From: Oscheius onirici
Taxonomy: Eukaryota > Nematoda > Chromadorea > Rhabditida > Rhabditidae
Direction of reading: 5' to 3'
DNA length: 64,000 nt
NCBI GenBank assembly: GCA_932521025.1
Contig: OW051469.1
Location: 1,624,398-1,688,397, forward strand
Shown here: positions 18,501 through 29,621 of the stretch, one piece after another
How positions within the stretch are numbered: the first letter of the stretch is position 1
Layout: each line of letters starts with the position of its first letter
Translations under genes and position numbers: made by a program
Notes under the pieces: generated by a model
Databases searched by the model: none
The model's input: only the letters and a program-made list of their open reading frames with translations
What the model was told of the DNA's origin: nothing

Positions 18501-21500
18501 TGTCTCTCTGACTCTCTGTCCCTCTGTCCCTCTGTCCCTCTGTCTCTCTGACTCTCTGTCTCTCTGTCCCTCTGTCCCTCTGTCTCTCTGACTCTCTGTC
18601 TCTCTGACTCTCTGTCTCTCTGTCCCTCTGTCCCTCTGTCTCTCTGACTCTCTGTCTCTCTGTCCCTCTGTCCCTCTGTCTCTCTGACTCTCTGTCTCTC
18701 TGACTCTCTGTCTCTCTGTCCCTCTGTCCCTCTGTCTCTCTGACTCTCTGTCTCTCTGACTCTCTGTCTCTCTGTCCCTCTGTCCCTCTGTCTCTCTGAC
18801 TCTCTGTCTCTCTGACTCTCTGTCTCTCTGTCCCTCTGTCCCTCTGTCTCTCTGACTCTCTGTCTCTCTGACTCTCTGTCTCTCTGTCCCTCTGTCCCTC
18901 TGTCTCTCTGACTCTCTGTCTCTCTGACTCTCTGTCTCTCTGTCCCTCTGTCCCTCTGTCTCTCTGACTCTCTGTCTCTCTGACTCTCTGTCTCTCTGTC
19001 CCTCTGTCCCTCTGTCTCTCTGACTCTCTGTCTCTCTGACTCTCTGTCTCTCTGTCCCTCTGTCCCTCTGTCTCTCTGACTCTCTGTCTCTCTGACTCTC
19101 TGTCTCTCTGTCCCTCTGTCCCTCTGTCTCTCTGACTCTCTGTCTCTCTGTCCCTCTGTCTCTCTGTCTCTCTGACTCTCTGTCTCTCTGTCCCTCTGTC
19201 CCTCTGTCTCTCTGTCTCTCTGACTCTCTGTCTCTCTGTCCCTCTGTCCCTCTGTCTCTCTGTCTCTCTGACTCTCTGTCTCTCTGTCCCTCTGTCCCTC
19301 TGTCTCTCTGACTCTCTGTCTCTCTGTCCCTCTGTCCCTCTGTCTCTCTGACTCTCTGTCTCTCTGTCCCTCTGTCCCTCTGTCTCTCTGACTCTCTGTC
19401 TCTCTGACTCTCTGTCTCTCTGTCCCTCTGTCCCTCTGTCTCTCTGACTCTCTGTCTCTCTGTCCCTCTGTCCCTCTGTCTCTCTGACTCTCTGTCCCTC
19501 TGTCCCTCTGTCTCTCTGACTCTCTGTCCCTCTGTCCCTCTGTCCCTCTGTCTCTCTGACTCTCTGTCTCTCTGACTCTCTGTCTCTCTGTCCCTCTGTC
19601 CCTCTGTCTCTCTGACTCTCTGTCCCTCTGTCCCTCTGTCCCTCTGTCTCTCTGACTCTCTCACTCTCTGCCTCTTTGGTTCTCTGACTCTCTGTCCCTC
19701 TGTCTCTCTGACTCTCTGTCTCTCTGACTCTCTGTCTCTCTGTCCCTCTGTCCCTCTGTCTCTCTGACTCTCTGTCTCTCTGACTCTCTGTCTCTCTGTC
19801 CCTCTGTCCCTCTGTCTCTCTGACTCTCTGTCTCTCTGACTCTCTGTCTCTCTGTCCCTCTGTCCCTCTGTCTCTCTGACTCTCTGTCTCTCTGACTCTC
19901 TGTCTCTCTGTCCCTCTGTCCCTCTGTCTCTCTGACTCTCTGTCTCTCTGACTCTCTGTCTCTCTGTCCCTCTGTCCCTCTGTCTCTCTGACTCTCTGTC
20001 TCTCTGACTCTCTGTCTCTCTGTCCCTCTGTCCCTCTGTCTCTCTGACTCTCTGTCTCTCTGACTCTCTGTCTCTCTGTCCCTCTGTCCCTCTGTCTCTC
20101 TGACTCTCTGTCTCTCTGTCCCTCTGTCTCTCTGACTCTCTGTCCCTCTGTCCCTCTGTCCCTCTGTCTCTCTGACTCTCTGTCTCTCTGACTCTCTGTC
20201 TCTCTGTCCCTCTGTCCCTCTGTCTCTCTGACTCTCTGTCTCTCTGTCCCTCTGTCCCTCTGTCTCTCTGACTCTCTGTCTCTCTGTCCCTCTGTCCCTC
20301 TGTCTCTCTGACTCTCTGTCTCTCTGACTCTCTGTCTCTCTGTCCCTCTGTCCCTCTGTCTCTCTGACTCTCTGTCCCTCTGTCCCTCTGTCTCTCTGAC
20401 TCTCTGTCCCTCTGTCCCTCTGTCCCTCTGTCTCTCTGACTCTCTGTCTCTCTGACTCTCTGTCTCTCTGTCCCTCTGTCCCTCTGTCTCTCTGACTCTC
20501 TGTCCCTCTGTCCCTCTGTCCCTCTGTCTCTCTGACTCTCTGTCTCTCTGACTCTCTGTCTCTCTGTCCCTCTGTCCCTCTGTCTCTCTGACTCTCTGTC
20601 CCTCTGTCCCTCTGTCCCTCTGTCTCTCTGACTCTCTCACTCTCTGCCTCTTTGGTTCTCTGACTCTCTATCTCTGACTCTGTTTCTTTCTGTCTCTGTC
20701 TATCTGACTCTCTGACTCTCCAAATCTCTGCCTCTCTGTCTCTCTATCTTTCGGTCCCTCTGAACCAAACCTGAAGAATCCCACAATACTGATGAGTGTG
20801 ATGATACCTAAAAATGACTCTCATTCTCTGTCACCGACTCTGACTTACTGGTCGGAGTGACTAGATTGATGACCCAGTAGAGTGGCTTCCTCTGAACCAG
20901 AAGATAGTACTCCAACAGAGTATAATTGTTCGGACAACATGCGTAGTGATTCACTTTACGGTCCACTGAAACTTTAATTATTCCCTCCAAAATATTTTGG
21001 AGTCCCGCGAGAGAGTGGTACTTGTTCTCTTCTCGGGACACCCCTCTCTGCTCAAAGAGCAAGAACAGACCTTTAGTGTCTACGACATTCCAGCCCTCAT
21101 TTTCGATGCAGTTCGACGTTCCAATAGCGTGGGTACTATTGTGAGGGAAGTAGTCAATGAGCGTGTTGTCGTGCGACCAAGATCCGATAGTCAGACGGCA
21201 TTGCTAAAAATTATGATTTGTTGCGCAACGTATTTCATTCCGTCTGAAAGACGCCGCGACTCGCGCGCATGACACAATGGTAGTGTGCTCGTTTGATAAT
21301 CAAACAGACCGGTTCGAGTCTCTTTCATCTGTTGTCGTTTTTGCATTTTGTGAAATTATCACAAACCTGTAAATCGAAAGGGAAGAAACGCAGGTCGAGA
21401 AGACAACTGAGCTTGTAGATTGTCGGGTACAGAAGCTCAACCAAAGCTCCCTTATTAGCTCCACGGGTGGTCAACTTGGCATGAAGGAGTCTCCTCGTAT

Positions 21501-22861
21501 CCTCATCTTCCATCACCAGACTAAAGTTAACCATTGTTTGAAAATATCCGTTCCCAAGCTCAAAGATCCCAATCAAAGACACTGAACAATCGAATTGTTC
21601 CAATTAGTTGCGTGCGTCCTTTGGACCTCAAAATAGTCCAGTCGTAATCCTCGCTCTGGTCTCTACGTCAAAAAGCAATTTTCTCAGTTAGAGAGTCGAG
21701 TTCTTCAAAAACATTCCCATCGAATCTAGAACAACAAACCTGTTGTATAGCGTAGTATCCGGAATCCATATCTTGTCGTAGGGAATCATAATCTCGGTCA
21801 GGTTGGAAAACTGGGCTGGATCCCAGCCGAGCATCATGTCAACCCATCTCTCGACTATCCAGGCGTTCAGCATGAGAAATTGTTGTGGCTCGTTCTGAAA
21901 GTTGTCTGTCTCACTGTCAATGTCTCTCTGTCAGTCTGTCTCTGTCTCTCTCTGTGTCTCTGTCTCTCATTGTTTCGCTGTAACTCACAACTTGAATGAG
22001 CTGATACAGTTCAATACTGTATGAGACTTTGATCGACTCATTCTGGAGTCTCTTCGGAATGTAGCCCCTGTTATAGTTCTGTAGAATGTGATCGGCTATT
22101 AGGTAGTGTTCCGGCAGAATCACAGGTTCTGAAAGTGTTTAGATATTTCTTTACCTTACTATTCTTTACCCCCAGATACCGTATTTCTTCTAATAGAATC
22201 ACCCTGTACGCAATTACGTACGCATTTTTTTCGGGTTGATAAAAAAATTTCCCAATTTTCCGATTTTTTTCCCATACAGATAGACATCTCAGCTACCAAG
22301 GAAAAATAGAAAATAAATTGAAAATTTATGTCTTCACCCCGAAAAAAATGCGTACAAAATGGCGTACAGGGGTGCTTCTGTTAGAGCTTTTACGGTAGTT
22401 TTTATCCCCAGATCCAGGAACTTCCCCCTTTTCTTGGTAGACGTGAGACTGATAAAAGCACAGCACAAAGATTTAACATAATTCTGTTCTCCGAATTTTC
22501 AGCTGATACCCATTGACAGACGCATCACACGAGAGGACAAACATGACGTCCGATTGAACTTTCAACTCTTTTTGTGGTTTCCAAGAGTGACACAATAGTA
22601 CTCTCTGGGGACAATGAGACGTAACAGATGGCATCGTTTAATCGGGTGGGAGTGATTTCTAAGAGTACTTCTGGTCACTTCAAGGATCAGAGAAGCATTC
22701 TCTCTATTCTTTGTCAGAAAATAGTCCCTTACTGAATAAACAACAATACCTCGGCGTTCCAGCGCCTCAGTCCCGACTACGAGCAGAGTTCCAAAGACGA
22801 GAGAGCAGAAGAAGACGGACATCGAACATTTGACCGGATCCAGCTCAAAAAATGGACTCAT
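15587..22861 (-). CDS. Cys-loop ligand-gated ion channel subunit (nicotinic-receptor-like)
   Basis: Eleven exons join in frame to about 611 residues: 22861-22750, 22128-21989, 21894-21740, 21520-21367, 21203-20849, 20807-20771, 17358-17228, 17189-16993, 16951-16619, 15870-15813, 15750-15587. Seen in order: signal peptide, extracellular domain with [10 protein letters not shown], a Cys-loop of 13 residues between cysteines enclosing FFPFDLQ, a vicinal Cys pair in loop C (YACCPNNYT) as in alpha-type nicotinic subunits, [12 protein letters not shown] at M1, M2 preceded by EK (cation-type), M3, a long cytoplasmic loop, and M4 at the very C-terminus. It would sit in the plasma membrane as part of a pentamer; the ligand is not predictable. 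Exon 5 has an extra in-frame 34-residue segment that may be an unspliced 102-base intron. Intron 6 (3.4 kb) is nearly all satellite. An internal Met is an alternative start. Confidence 0.88.
15985..16590. repeat. Tandem duplication, about 280-330 bp unit, in a channel-gene intron
   Basis: Ordered blocks occur twice: cccggcacgaagctacagta (15993 and 16268), atgaggccggta, cgaactcaagactc / cgaactcaggactc, gggtctc, tgtccaaact, aaatgcagca and ccggctccggtc. The copies are diverged. No coding frame is shared. Confidence 0.7.
17381..20680. repeat. 3.3-kb octamer satellite inside intron 6 of the channel gene
   Basis: The stretch is built almost entirely from three 8-base words, TGTCTCTC, TGTCCCTC and TGACTCTC, arranged in recurring higher-order orders such as 1-3-1-3-1-2-2. 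An irregular junction (tcactctctgcctctttggt) occurs twice, at 19661 and 20637, exactly 976 = 122 x 8 bases apart with identical flanks, showing internal duplication. Because 8 is not a multiple of 3 and the purine strand has no stop triplet, very long frames of RETEGQRD-type repeats appear on the minus strand; these are artefacts of the repeat. Confidence 0.95.
21262..21330 (+). pseudogene. tRNA-like sequence in channel-gene intron 4
   Basis: tgacacaatggtagtgtg resembles a D arm with A box, and ggttcgagtct is a near-consensus B box. The middle part (gtttgataatcaaac) forms a hairpin but with a loop that does not give a proper anticodon with U33, and acceptor ends do not pair. Most likely a tRNA pseudogene. 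Confidence 0.4.
22179..22395. repeat. TA-flanked palindromic MITE (copy 1)
   Basis: Terminal inverted repeats of the type ccgtaaaagctctaatagaa with inner gtacgcaattacgtacgc, mirrored on the right and bounded by TA. The same family occurs at 44547, 47345 and, diverged, at 60478. It lies in the first intron of the channel gene. The TA flanks suggest Tc1/mariner-type mobilisation (inference). Confidence 0.75.
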
Positions 22862-23499
22862 TTATAAGAGAGAAGAGAGACAAGAGGGAACAGCTCATTC
22901 TGTCCAAGATAATTGGGCTCTTTCCTGTCGGAGATGTTTCCTAGAGGAAGAAGAAGAAGAAAGAGAGGGCTTAGTTACAGCACCAAACACGCATTTGATT
23001 ATGTGCTCTGGGTGGAAAACAAAAAGCGTTTTTCTCCCACACTCGACTGGAAAATAAACAGAGCAGAGTCTCTGGATTTGACAGATTCAGGGACACCTTA
23101 TTGCTCAGTCTCATGCCTCAATGACCAATTCAGAGAAAGAGAGCTGCAAAAAGTCTCGACTTCCGCTCGAAATTTATGGCGAACATAGTCTGATGAAAGT
23201 ATAATAGGGGAGGTGGGGGAGGGGGCAATCCAGTTATACGATCATTTATTAGTGGAGGACTTTGAGCAAAGTTTTGTGGTTGAAATTTGCACGGGAATGA
23301 TATCATTTTGCGAGACAGAGCAAATTAAGTTATGGTTGTAGTCTATACGGCGATTTCTAAAAAAGAGGGACAGACTGTGACAGACAGAAAGAGACAAAGA
23401 GTTTGTCAGGTCAGACCTCTTTTTGGATCAGTCAGTCTGATCTAGTCGACTTCTGTTACGGTATTTTTAAAGAGTTTCTCGAAATCGTATAACAGAATA

Positions 23500-23655
23500 T
23501 ATAGCTTTTGCCAAATCTTCATCTTGCGTACTTCTCGTTAGGCAAATTTGCGTACCAAAAATGCAGTACAAAATCGAATAAAATGGCTTGCCCGCGCGTA
23601 CGTAATATCGCGTCAAAAAAGTACGTAAGGTGAAGGTTTGGCACGCGCTGTAGCC
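23500..23655 (+). repeat. Dispersed repeat, copy 1 of 2
   Basis: It shares aatcttca..ttgcgtact near its left end, gaataaaat in the middle and acgtaaggtgaag..ttggcacgcgct at its right end with 24023-24169. Both copies are in direct orientation, 520 bases apart. Confidence 0.7.
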
Positions 23656-24022
23656 AAAAGTATCTAGCTTTCACTGAAAAGGACATGAAAGGGCGGGTTA
23701 TGTAAGACTGGCTAGTAATACTAGGCCACGTGACGTTTCTAAAAACTGTACTACATGAATATTTTATTGCGCGCAGCTGCAAAAGAACAGTCATTTGACT
23801 AGTCAATGGACTCAGAAGAGGATAATTGACATGAGTAAGAAAACTGAGAAAAAAATGAGTTCCTGTTGGAAGTATGAATTTCGCAAAACTAACGAGCTAA
23901 AAGACTTTTTAAAATTTAAAAATTTAAAAATGTTGCTCGAAAAAGTTTACAAAAAATAGGCAAAATGGATTAACACAATTGGAGGTGAAATTTCGGAGCA
24001 TTTCGCTCCGCAGTCAAACCAC

Positions 24023-24169
24023 TATAGCTGTTGTCAAATCTTCAAATTGCGTACTTTTCGTTTCGCAAAGTTGCGTACGAAAATTACAGTAGAAATTCGA
24101 ATAAAATAGCTACGCAATTTCTCGTCAATTAAAAATACGTAAGGTGAAGTTTTGGCACGCGCTATAACC
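24023..24169 (+). repeat. Dispersed repeat, copy 2 of 2
   Basis: Second copy of the repeat at 23500-23655, with the same ordered blocks (aatcttcaaattgcgtact, gaataaaatagct, acgtaaggtgaag, ttggcacgcgct). Confidence 0.7.
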
Positions 24170-25548
24170 GTCTGATTCTGTTAGGATCATGAAGGCACGC
24201 GCGTGATACTCGCTCCAAAAAACATCGCAAGGGAATAAAGTCCAGTTCCGTCAGATTTCTTGTGAAAGGACTGCTAATCAGTACGTGTAAAAGCGGTACT
24301 GCTCTAACGATCTCGACCACATGAGATCTCGAAGAAGAGTAGCGGAAAAAGATTTGTACAAGTGGCAGATAACAAGCTGGGAAAAAGAGGCGGTGTTCGA
24401 GACCGAAAGGTCTGATGGATGTCCGAGAGGAGGAGGAGTCGAAAGAACACGAGGGAGGCAAGACTAGGGAAGAATCCTTGAGCTTTTAAAGTTTACAGGG
24501 GTCAGTGATCAGCTGGTCAAAAAAGAGAGAGAGGAAATTCGAATCAGGGATCGTGCTAATGTTGTTAGTTTCTCTGAATTTTTTATGCATGCTAGGAGAG
24601 AAAACAAGCTCAGGAACGAGGAGTGGGCAGAGCCATAAAAATGTCTTTTACGATCCGGAGCCCAGATTCTGGAAAATCTAGATCTTCTGATCTATCCCCT
24701 TTGATGAGATTTCTCAGTACTGAATTGATACGAAGTGACATCTCCTCCCCTTTTGCAATGTCTCCGGAATGGAAGAGGGAAGTAGAAGGAGGGGGTTAAC
24801 AGAGATGAGTTTTTTTTATATACCCGAGGGGAAGAGGAACACGTCGTTGAATGATATGCTGACAGCTTGATACTTTCGAGTGTCCAAAGGGCGAGAACTT
24901 TGAGAATCACTTTCGGTGTTTGGTGTTTTTGTTCCGTTATTTGAAGGATGTGTTTCAAAACTGTTCACGATCTGGATCTGTTGAATAAATTGGTAAAAAG
25001 TTCAGCGTGAAAAGTGAGATCTAAGGGAAGCTACTGAAAAACTGGAACACTGAGTTAGAGCCAACTGGATGACAATCTATGAACAACGCGAGTTCAATCT
25101 AGTATGGTAGAATGTCGTCAATCCTGGCTTTTCTCGCCAGCCTAGCCTGTCCTGCGGATTCTATCTGGATGCCCCAATCGCTCTAAACTCCTCGACTCTT
25201 TCAGGATCTGGTCAGAAGAATTACCTCCCTATCCGAATAAACAGTTTAATAAACAAAAAACAGTCATGGATCAGCTCGAATAGGAGCCAATTTTCCCCCA
25301 GACCAGTTCATATTTGTAAGCTGTTCTAGGTTTATTTTTGTAAAGAAGCCATGCTTTCAAAAACGTGACCGAAAAGGTCAGGTATCTAATTGAATGGTCA
25401 ACTTTGCTGATGAAGACATTCATAACCATACGGCTTTTTCTGACTAGTTAGTTCACTGTTGGTTCTTGAGACTCTCTGTGTGTTTTGAGACTTTCAAACG
25501 AGCTCCCATACTATTCCGACTGATTCACTAGCCTTACAGGCTCGGGAG

Positions 25549-26006
25549 AGTGACTTTACCCCCGCGGATCTGGAAACGGTGAAACGACGCGGCATAAAGT
25601 AGGGCGCGTAACTGTATGCCTGAATTTTGCATAACAAAGTTCGATTTTTGCAACAAAAAAGGAAAGTCGTGACTTCTACAGCCCAACTGAGATGCACAGC
25701 GAGAGTGATAACCCTTTTTTAAGGCTTAGGCTATCACTAAAAGCATACTGATTGTCAAGAAATTTTGACATCCTCAGCCCAACTGAAAGCCCACAGCGCT
25801 GTTAAATGCTTAGGCTATCACTAGAAGTATACTGGTGATATTTTTTACCCTGACTATTGTTTTCAGTACATTTCCACAGAAAACGTATTTTACCCCTGCG
25901 ATGGTGACTTTACCCCCGCAACGGTGACTTTACCCCCGCGAGTGGTGATTTTACCCTCGCGGGGGTAAAGTCACCGTTTGCAGGTCCGCGGGGGGTAAAG
26001 TCAACT
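25549..26006. repeat. GACTTTACCCCC repeat cluster with inverted copies
   Basis: tgactttacccccgc occurs at 25551, 25905 and 25925, with a variant at 25946. It is followed by inverted copies gcgggggtaaagtcacc and ggggggtaaagtcaac at 25959-26005, making a potential hairpin. Between them, blocks agcccaactga and cttaggctatcacta are tandemly duplicated (25680-25840). Confidence 0.7.
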
Positions 26007-27364
26007 AACCTACAGGCTCCCCCAATACATAAATAATCGACTCACCTGCATATTTCGGCAGAGCCAGAAGAAGTAGTATGAACATCCACATGTCTCCTAC
26101 AGCCTGTCTAAAACATTTTGTCATAAAAGAGGCCAGTAAAGTAAAGGTGTGTAGGACAGGAAGCAGTGTAAGCCGGGAGCCGGAAAGCGAATCGGTCTTT
26201 GGAACCTCCAGATCGAATTGAACCCGACGATTAGAAAAGGTTAGGAGAGACGGAGAGATGACGTGCCCTTTTTGGAACTCTCCATATCTATCGGAGTCGC
26301 AATTAGAAGTCATTAGGTCTACTTTCAGTCTGATCGATAGTCCATGTTTCTTCCCCTAATGAGCTCGCTTTTTCGTTTCTGATCGTTGTTGTCACTCTAG
26401 GAGGACATCTTGATAAGGAAGAGCTCTAATTAAAAATAGGGGAGGTAAACGGGAGAGATTTAAAACGAGACTCTAGGCAAAATCTCTGTGCTAGGGGCAG
26501 AATTCATGTGAAATCGCGAGTGGGCCGCCTGACAGCGAAAATTTTAAAATTTCACTGGATAAAATGACTGTTTGGCTGCCCAAACACGTACGTAAAGGTC
26601 CGGCGGGGAGGGAACTTGGGTTACTGTAGCCTTCATTTTTTTAGAAGACTGGTCTGTTCAAAATGTAGAGAGCATTTTTTTTTTGAATTAATCCGTGATT
26701 TTTTCATAGGCCCGATTTGCTCTTTACATTTTGACATGTTGCTCTAATGTTTCCTTTGAGCTGGTTTATAATTTCGGCGGCAAATTCAAACGAAACAGCA
26801 GTGGCAACAAATACAAGTGCGAGAGAGAATCATCTATCAGTCATCTGAAGACGCGAGAGTGCCCCGAAAGGAATTACCCACTCTTTCTCTGCAACTTTCC
26901 TCCAAAACAGGCTCGAGCGTGGGCTCCTCAACTAATTTCCTGTTTCTTTACACTAACGAAATTACTCCTAGGGTATGGGGTAGCTTGCATGCCCCGTTTA
27001 GAGAACTACAGCCCTTTTTGAGGGCAATGGCATGAGGAAGCCTTTTTTTGCGTCGTAAACAAGATGAGTTCCGAGTTTTTGTGCAGAAGTAAAGCAAAAG
27101 TTTTGGGCTGGGGCGGAAACGGAAAGAAAGGTCGAAAGGACCAATTGGCCAGAGATTGCCGTTCCTGAAAATAGGCCAATGTTTCTTTTCAGAAGGGTTT
27201 AGAAGGGGCTCCAAACAAAGATTGTGCGACCTTTTTGGAATGGCCATTGGACCCGGGATGAATCGGCGAAAACTAATTGTTCAGAGTGAGGGGACATGTA
27301 ATCGAATCGAATCGTGTCTGGCCACACCGCCAAAATGAGGGATATATTTATTTATACAGAGGTA

Positions 27365-28459
27365 TCACAGCTTCTCAATTGTGGTCTTGCCGTCTTCGGT
27401 GACGAGTTTGAGCAAAGAACCGGTTTCTGGAGCTCCGCTGGTGGTCCAGGAGAGGAACTTTTCTCCGATCCAGGTCATCGAAGTCCACCTTAATTTTTGG
27501 TTGATTTACCCCAAAAATAGTCAACTGACTTTCCAAAGTCGGCCTTGGGCATCCATTTTCTGTTCATCGGAGTGTCCAAAGTGATCGGGAGGATGGCGAC
27601 GACGCTAGAGTTTTTTGGCAGGCCAGAATCTTCGGCAGCGAGAGAGGAAACAAGCTGATGGACGGCAGCCTTGGCCATTCCGTAGCCGATCATACCAGGA
27701 GTTCCGGATTCGGCCTAAAGTGATGACAGTTAATGACTTGTGGCCAAATTGATTCGATGTGACCCTGCGCAACAAATAAAGCGTTCAAAGATTTTCAATG
27801 GTAAGTGACTTTTGTTGACATGTGTGCACCAGCATAGTCGAAAGTTTGCAACATCGCACTGTGGCCTGCTCAAAAAGAGGGAGTCAGTTTTGTGGGAATA
27901 CAAAGTAAATCAAATTATGGTCTTTTTAAAAACAAAAACTTACAGCAGCAGCACCTGTAAGCTGTAGAACTCCTCCCTCTTTCAGATGTTTCGCAGCGAT
28001 GCGAGCAGCGATAGAACTGCTCCAGACTGACTGCTTCCACATCATATCGGAATTCTAGAAGACAGATATCGACCTTCTCCTATCAACGACCAACCTTGAT
28101 AAAGTCGTCGCTGACAGCATTTCCTCCAGCCCAGCCTCCGGCCACGCAAAAGATTCCGTCGACTTTTTCCGAGACCTGGGATCCGACTCTGAAGAATTCT
28201 TGTAAAAAAAGAAGTTGGAAGTCTCCTACCCTTGAAGAATGGCCTGTTCCTGCTCAACCCATCCCGCATTTCCATCAACCTGCACATTGGCATCGGCCGC
28301 TTCGTTCGAAGCCAAATCGATGCTCAGAACCCACTGAAACCAGTTTTAATCGAATTAAAAAACGATTAAACTCACGAAATTGTTCTTTTTGAAGATTTCG
28401 ACGAGCGTATTACCCAGAGCTCCTCTTCCTCCGTAAACGATGACTTTTCCAGCGGTCAT
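27365..28459 (-). CDS. qdpr: Dihydropteridine reductase (quinoid BH2 reductase)
   Basis: Six exons, 28459-28376, 28333-28230, 28188-28095, 28054-27944, 27714-27530 and 27488-27365, encode 233 residues, matching the family length (about 235-245). The enzyme uses NADH to regenerate tetrahydrobiopterin for aromatic amino-acid hydroxylases in the cytosol. Seen: the N-terminal Rossmann dinucleotide site [23 protein letters not shown] in the centre, the catalytic [11 protein letters not shown] (Tyr-x3-Lys), and the C-terminal [10 protein letters not shown] and [12 protein letters not shown] blocks. The start ATG is one base after a strong ttttttgcag acceptor, consistent with spliced-leader addition. 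An AATAAA lies just beyond the stop. The gene is on the same strand as TMCO1 but about 1.2 kb away. Confidence 0.92.
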
Positions 28460-29621
28460 ACTGCAAAAAATGCGAATTTTTATTATGGCAAGAAGAAAAG
28501 CAAGAGGAATTGTTGTTCGAGCGTCAGTTGCGGGACTGTTATCGGCGAAAATGGTCTGTGCAGCAACGATTTCATGCAAGGTCAGGTATAATCAATGAAC
28601 ACGCGAGAGAGAGAAAGAGAAAGGAGTAATAGCCCTCTCTTTGGGGTATACCTTATAGCCGAGTATCCATTTCCGGTGAGAGAGAATGGGAGATTAGTGT
28701 TATTGGGAGACGGGCTTAGATGTGCCGATTCAGAAGTCAGAAAAATAATTCAAAGACTCACAACATTTTGATTTTTTTGCTGGAAGGAAGACCGATGCGG
28801 AAATAAAGCCAATTTTAATAATCTGTTGTTTATGGAAGTAAGCATGCTCCAATGAAAAGCGGCACATGTTTACGAATAATTAGGCCTTGGACCGAGGGTT
28901 AGAACGAAGAAGACCAAGTTGAAGATTTATCCTGTTTGTCTCTTTTTTACTGACACGAGGTTGCGATTCGAATCTCATTCTATTTGGGTCATTTCGCTCA
29001 TTTCAGGATATGTCCTCTAGTCGCTTCTCTTTTACAATAACTGTTTCCAAAAAGATCAAGAGCATTTGAGAAAGCGTGAAATTAAAAACACCAACAAAGA
29101 AGATACAAAAGTTTATTGCAAAATACATGCGAACGGTATACGAAAGAATGCAAAAGATCACGAGAACCCGAGTCTACACTGGGGCCGATATAGCCGGATT
29201 TGGACAAGGACGACACGAAACAAAAAAAACGATCTGACTCTATACTGGGACCGATAGAGCCGGACGGAGGACAAGGACGACGGAAAACACGAAAACAACC
29301 TGCAGCTGCGGCCGACGACCTCTCAGAAGGCGAGACATCTGGGGGCGATCCGAAGAGGTCGAAACATCTGGCTGGAGAGATGAGACGTCCGGAAGGCTCC
29401 TGGAAAAATGATCGTAAATTAAAACTAGAGGGAGGGTTGTTTTACATGCACATGAAATAATCAGCATTGAAACAGACGAAACGGATAGAAAGACGGCATT
29501 CACAGAATAATTTATTAAAAGAAATTGGCTAAAATCAACACAATCCCAAGAGCTTTTTGGACAAGGGTGAAAGATCGCGAGAAATTCGATGCGTATGGAG
29601 CGAGGGGGAAAAAGAACCTTT
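28460..29621. other. Noncoding gap between qdpr and tmco1
   Basis: No gene is recognised. Near 29174-29285 a roughly 66-base unit (ggggccgatatagccgga / gggaccgatagagccgga, then ggacaaggacgac) is repeated in tandem. The rest is unremarkable. Confidence 0.5.

Larger units (their letters stand above)
22862..27320. other. 4.4-kb noncoding, repeat-rich interval
   Basis: No conserved coding region is visible on either strand. A possible orphan signal-peptide exon (MWMFILLLLALPKYA, minus, 26091-26046, followed by gtgagt) has no partner exon I could find. The interval contains a dispersed repeat pair (23500 and 24023), a tandem duplication near 25690-25840 and a GACTTTACCCCC palindrome cluster, listed separately. 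The first few hundred bases probably hold the channel-gene promoter. Confidence 0.5.

Noticed and set aside
17190-20640. Very long minus-strand open frames of 800-1090 codons with RETEGQRD-type repeats
   Set aside because: They are produced by the stop-free purine strand of the octamer satellite and run through splice sites of the channel gene; no protein is implied.
17381-20680. Possible CRISPR array
   Set aside because: The units are 8-base words without unique spacers, in a eukaryotic intron.
21262-21330. Functional tRNA-Ile
   Set aside because: The hairpin gtttgataatcaaac does not place an anticodon with U33 in a 7-base loop, and acceptor ends do not pair.
24162-24461. Minus-strand 99-codon frame in the repeat-rich gap
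   Set aside because: No domain, no splice structure, and it begins in a dispersed repeat.
26005-26313. Minus-strand frame with a signal-peptide-like exon (MWMFILLLLALPKYA, donor gtgagt)
   Set aside because: I could find no in-phase downstream exon with a recognisable domain in the next 3 kb.
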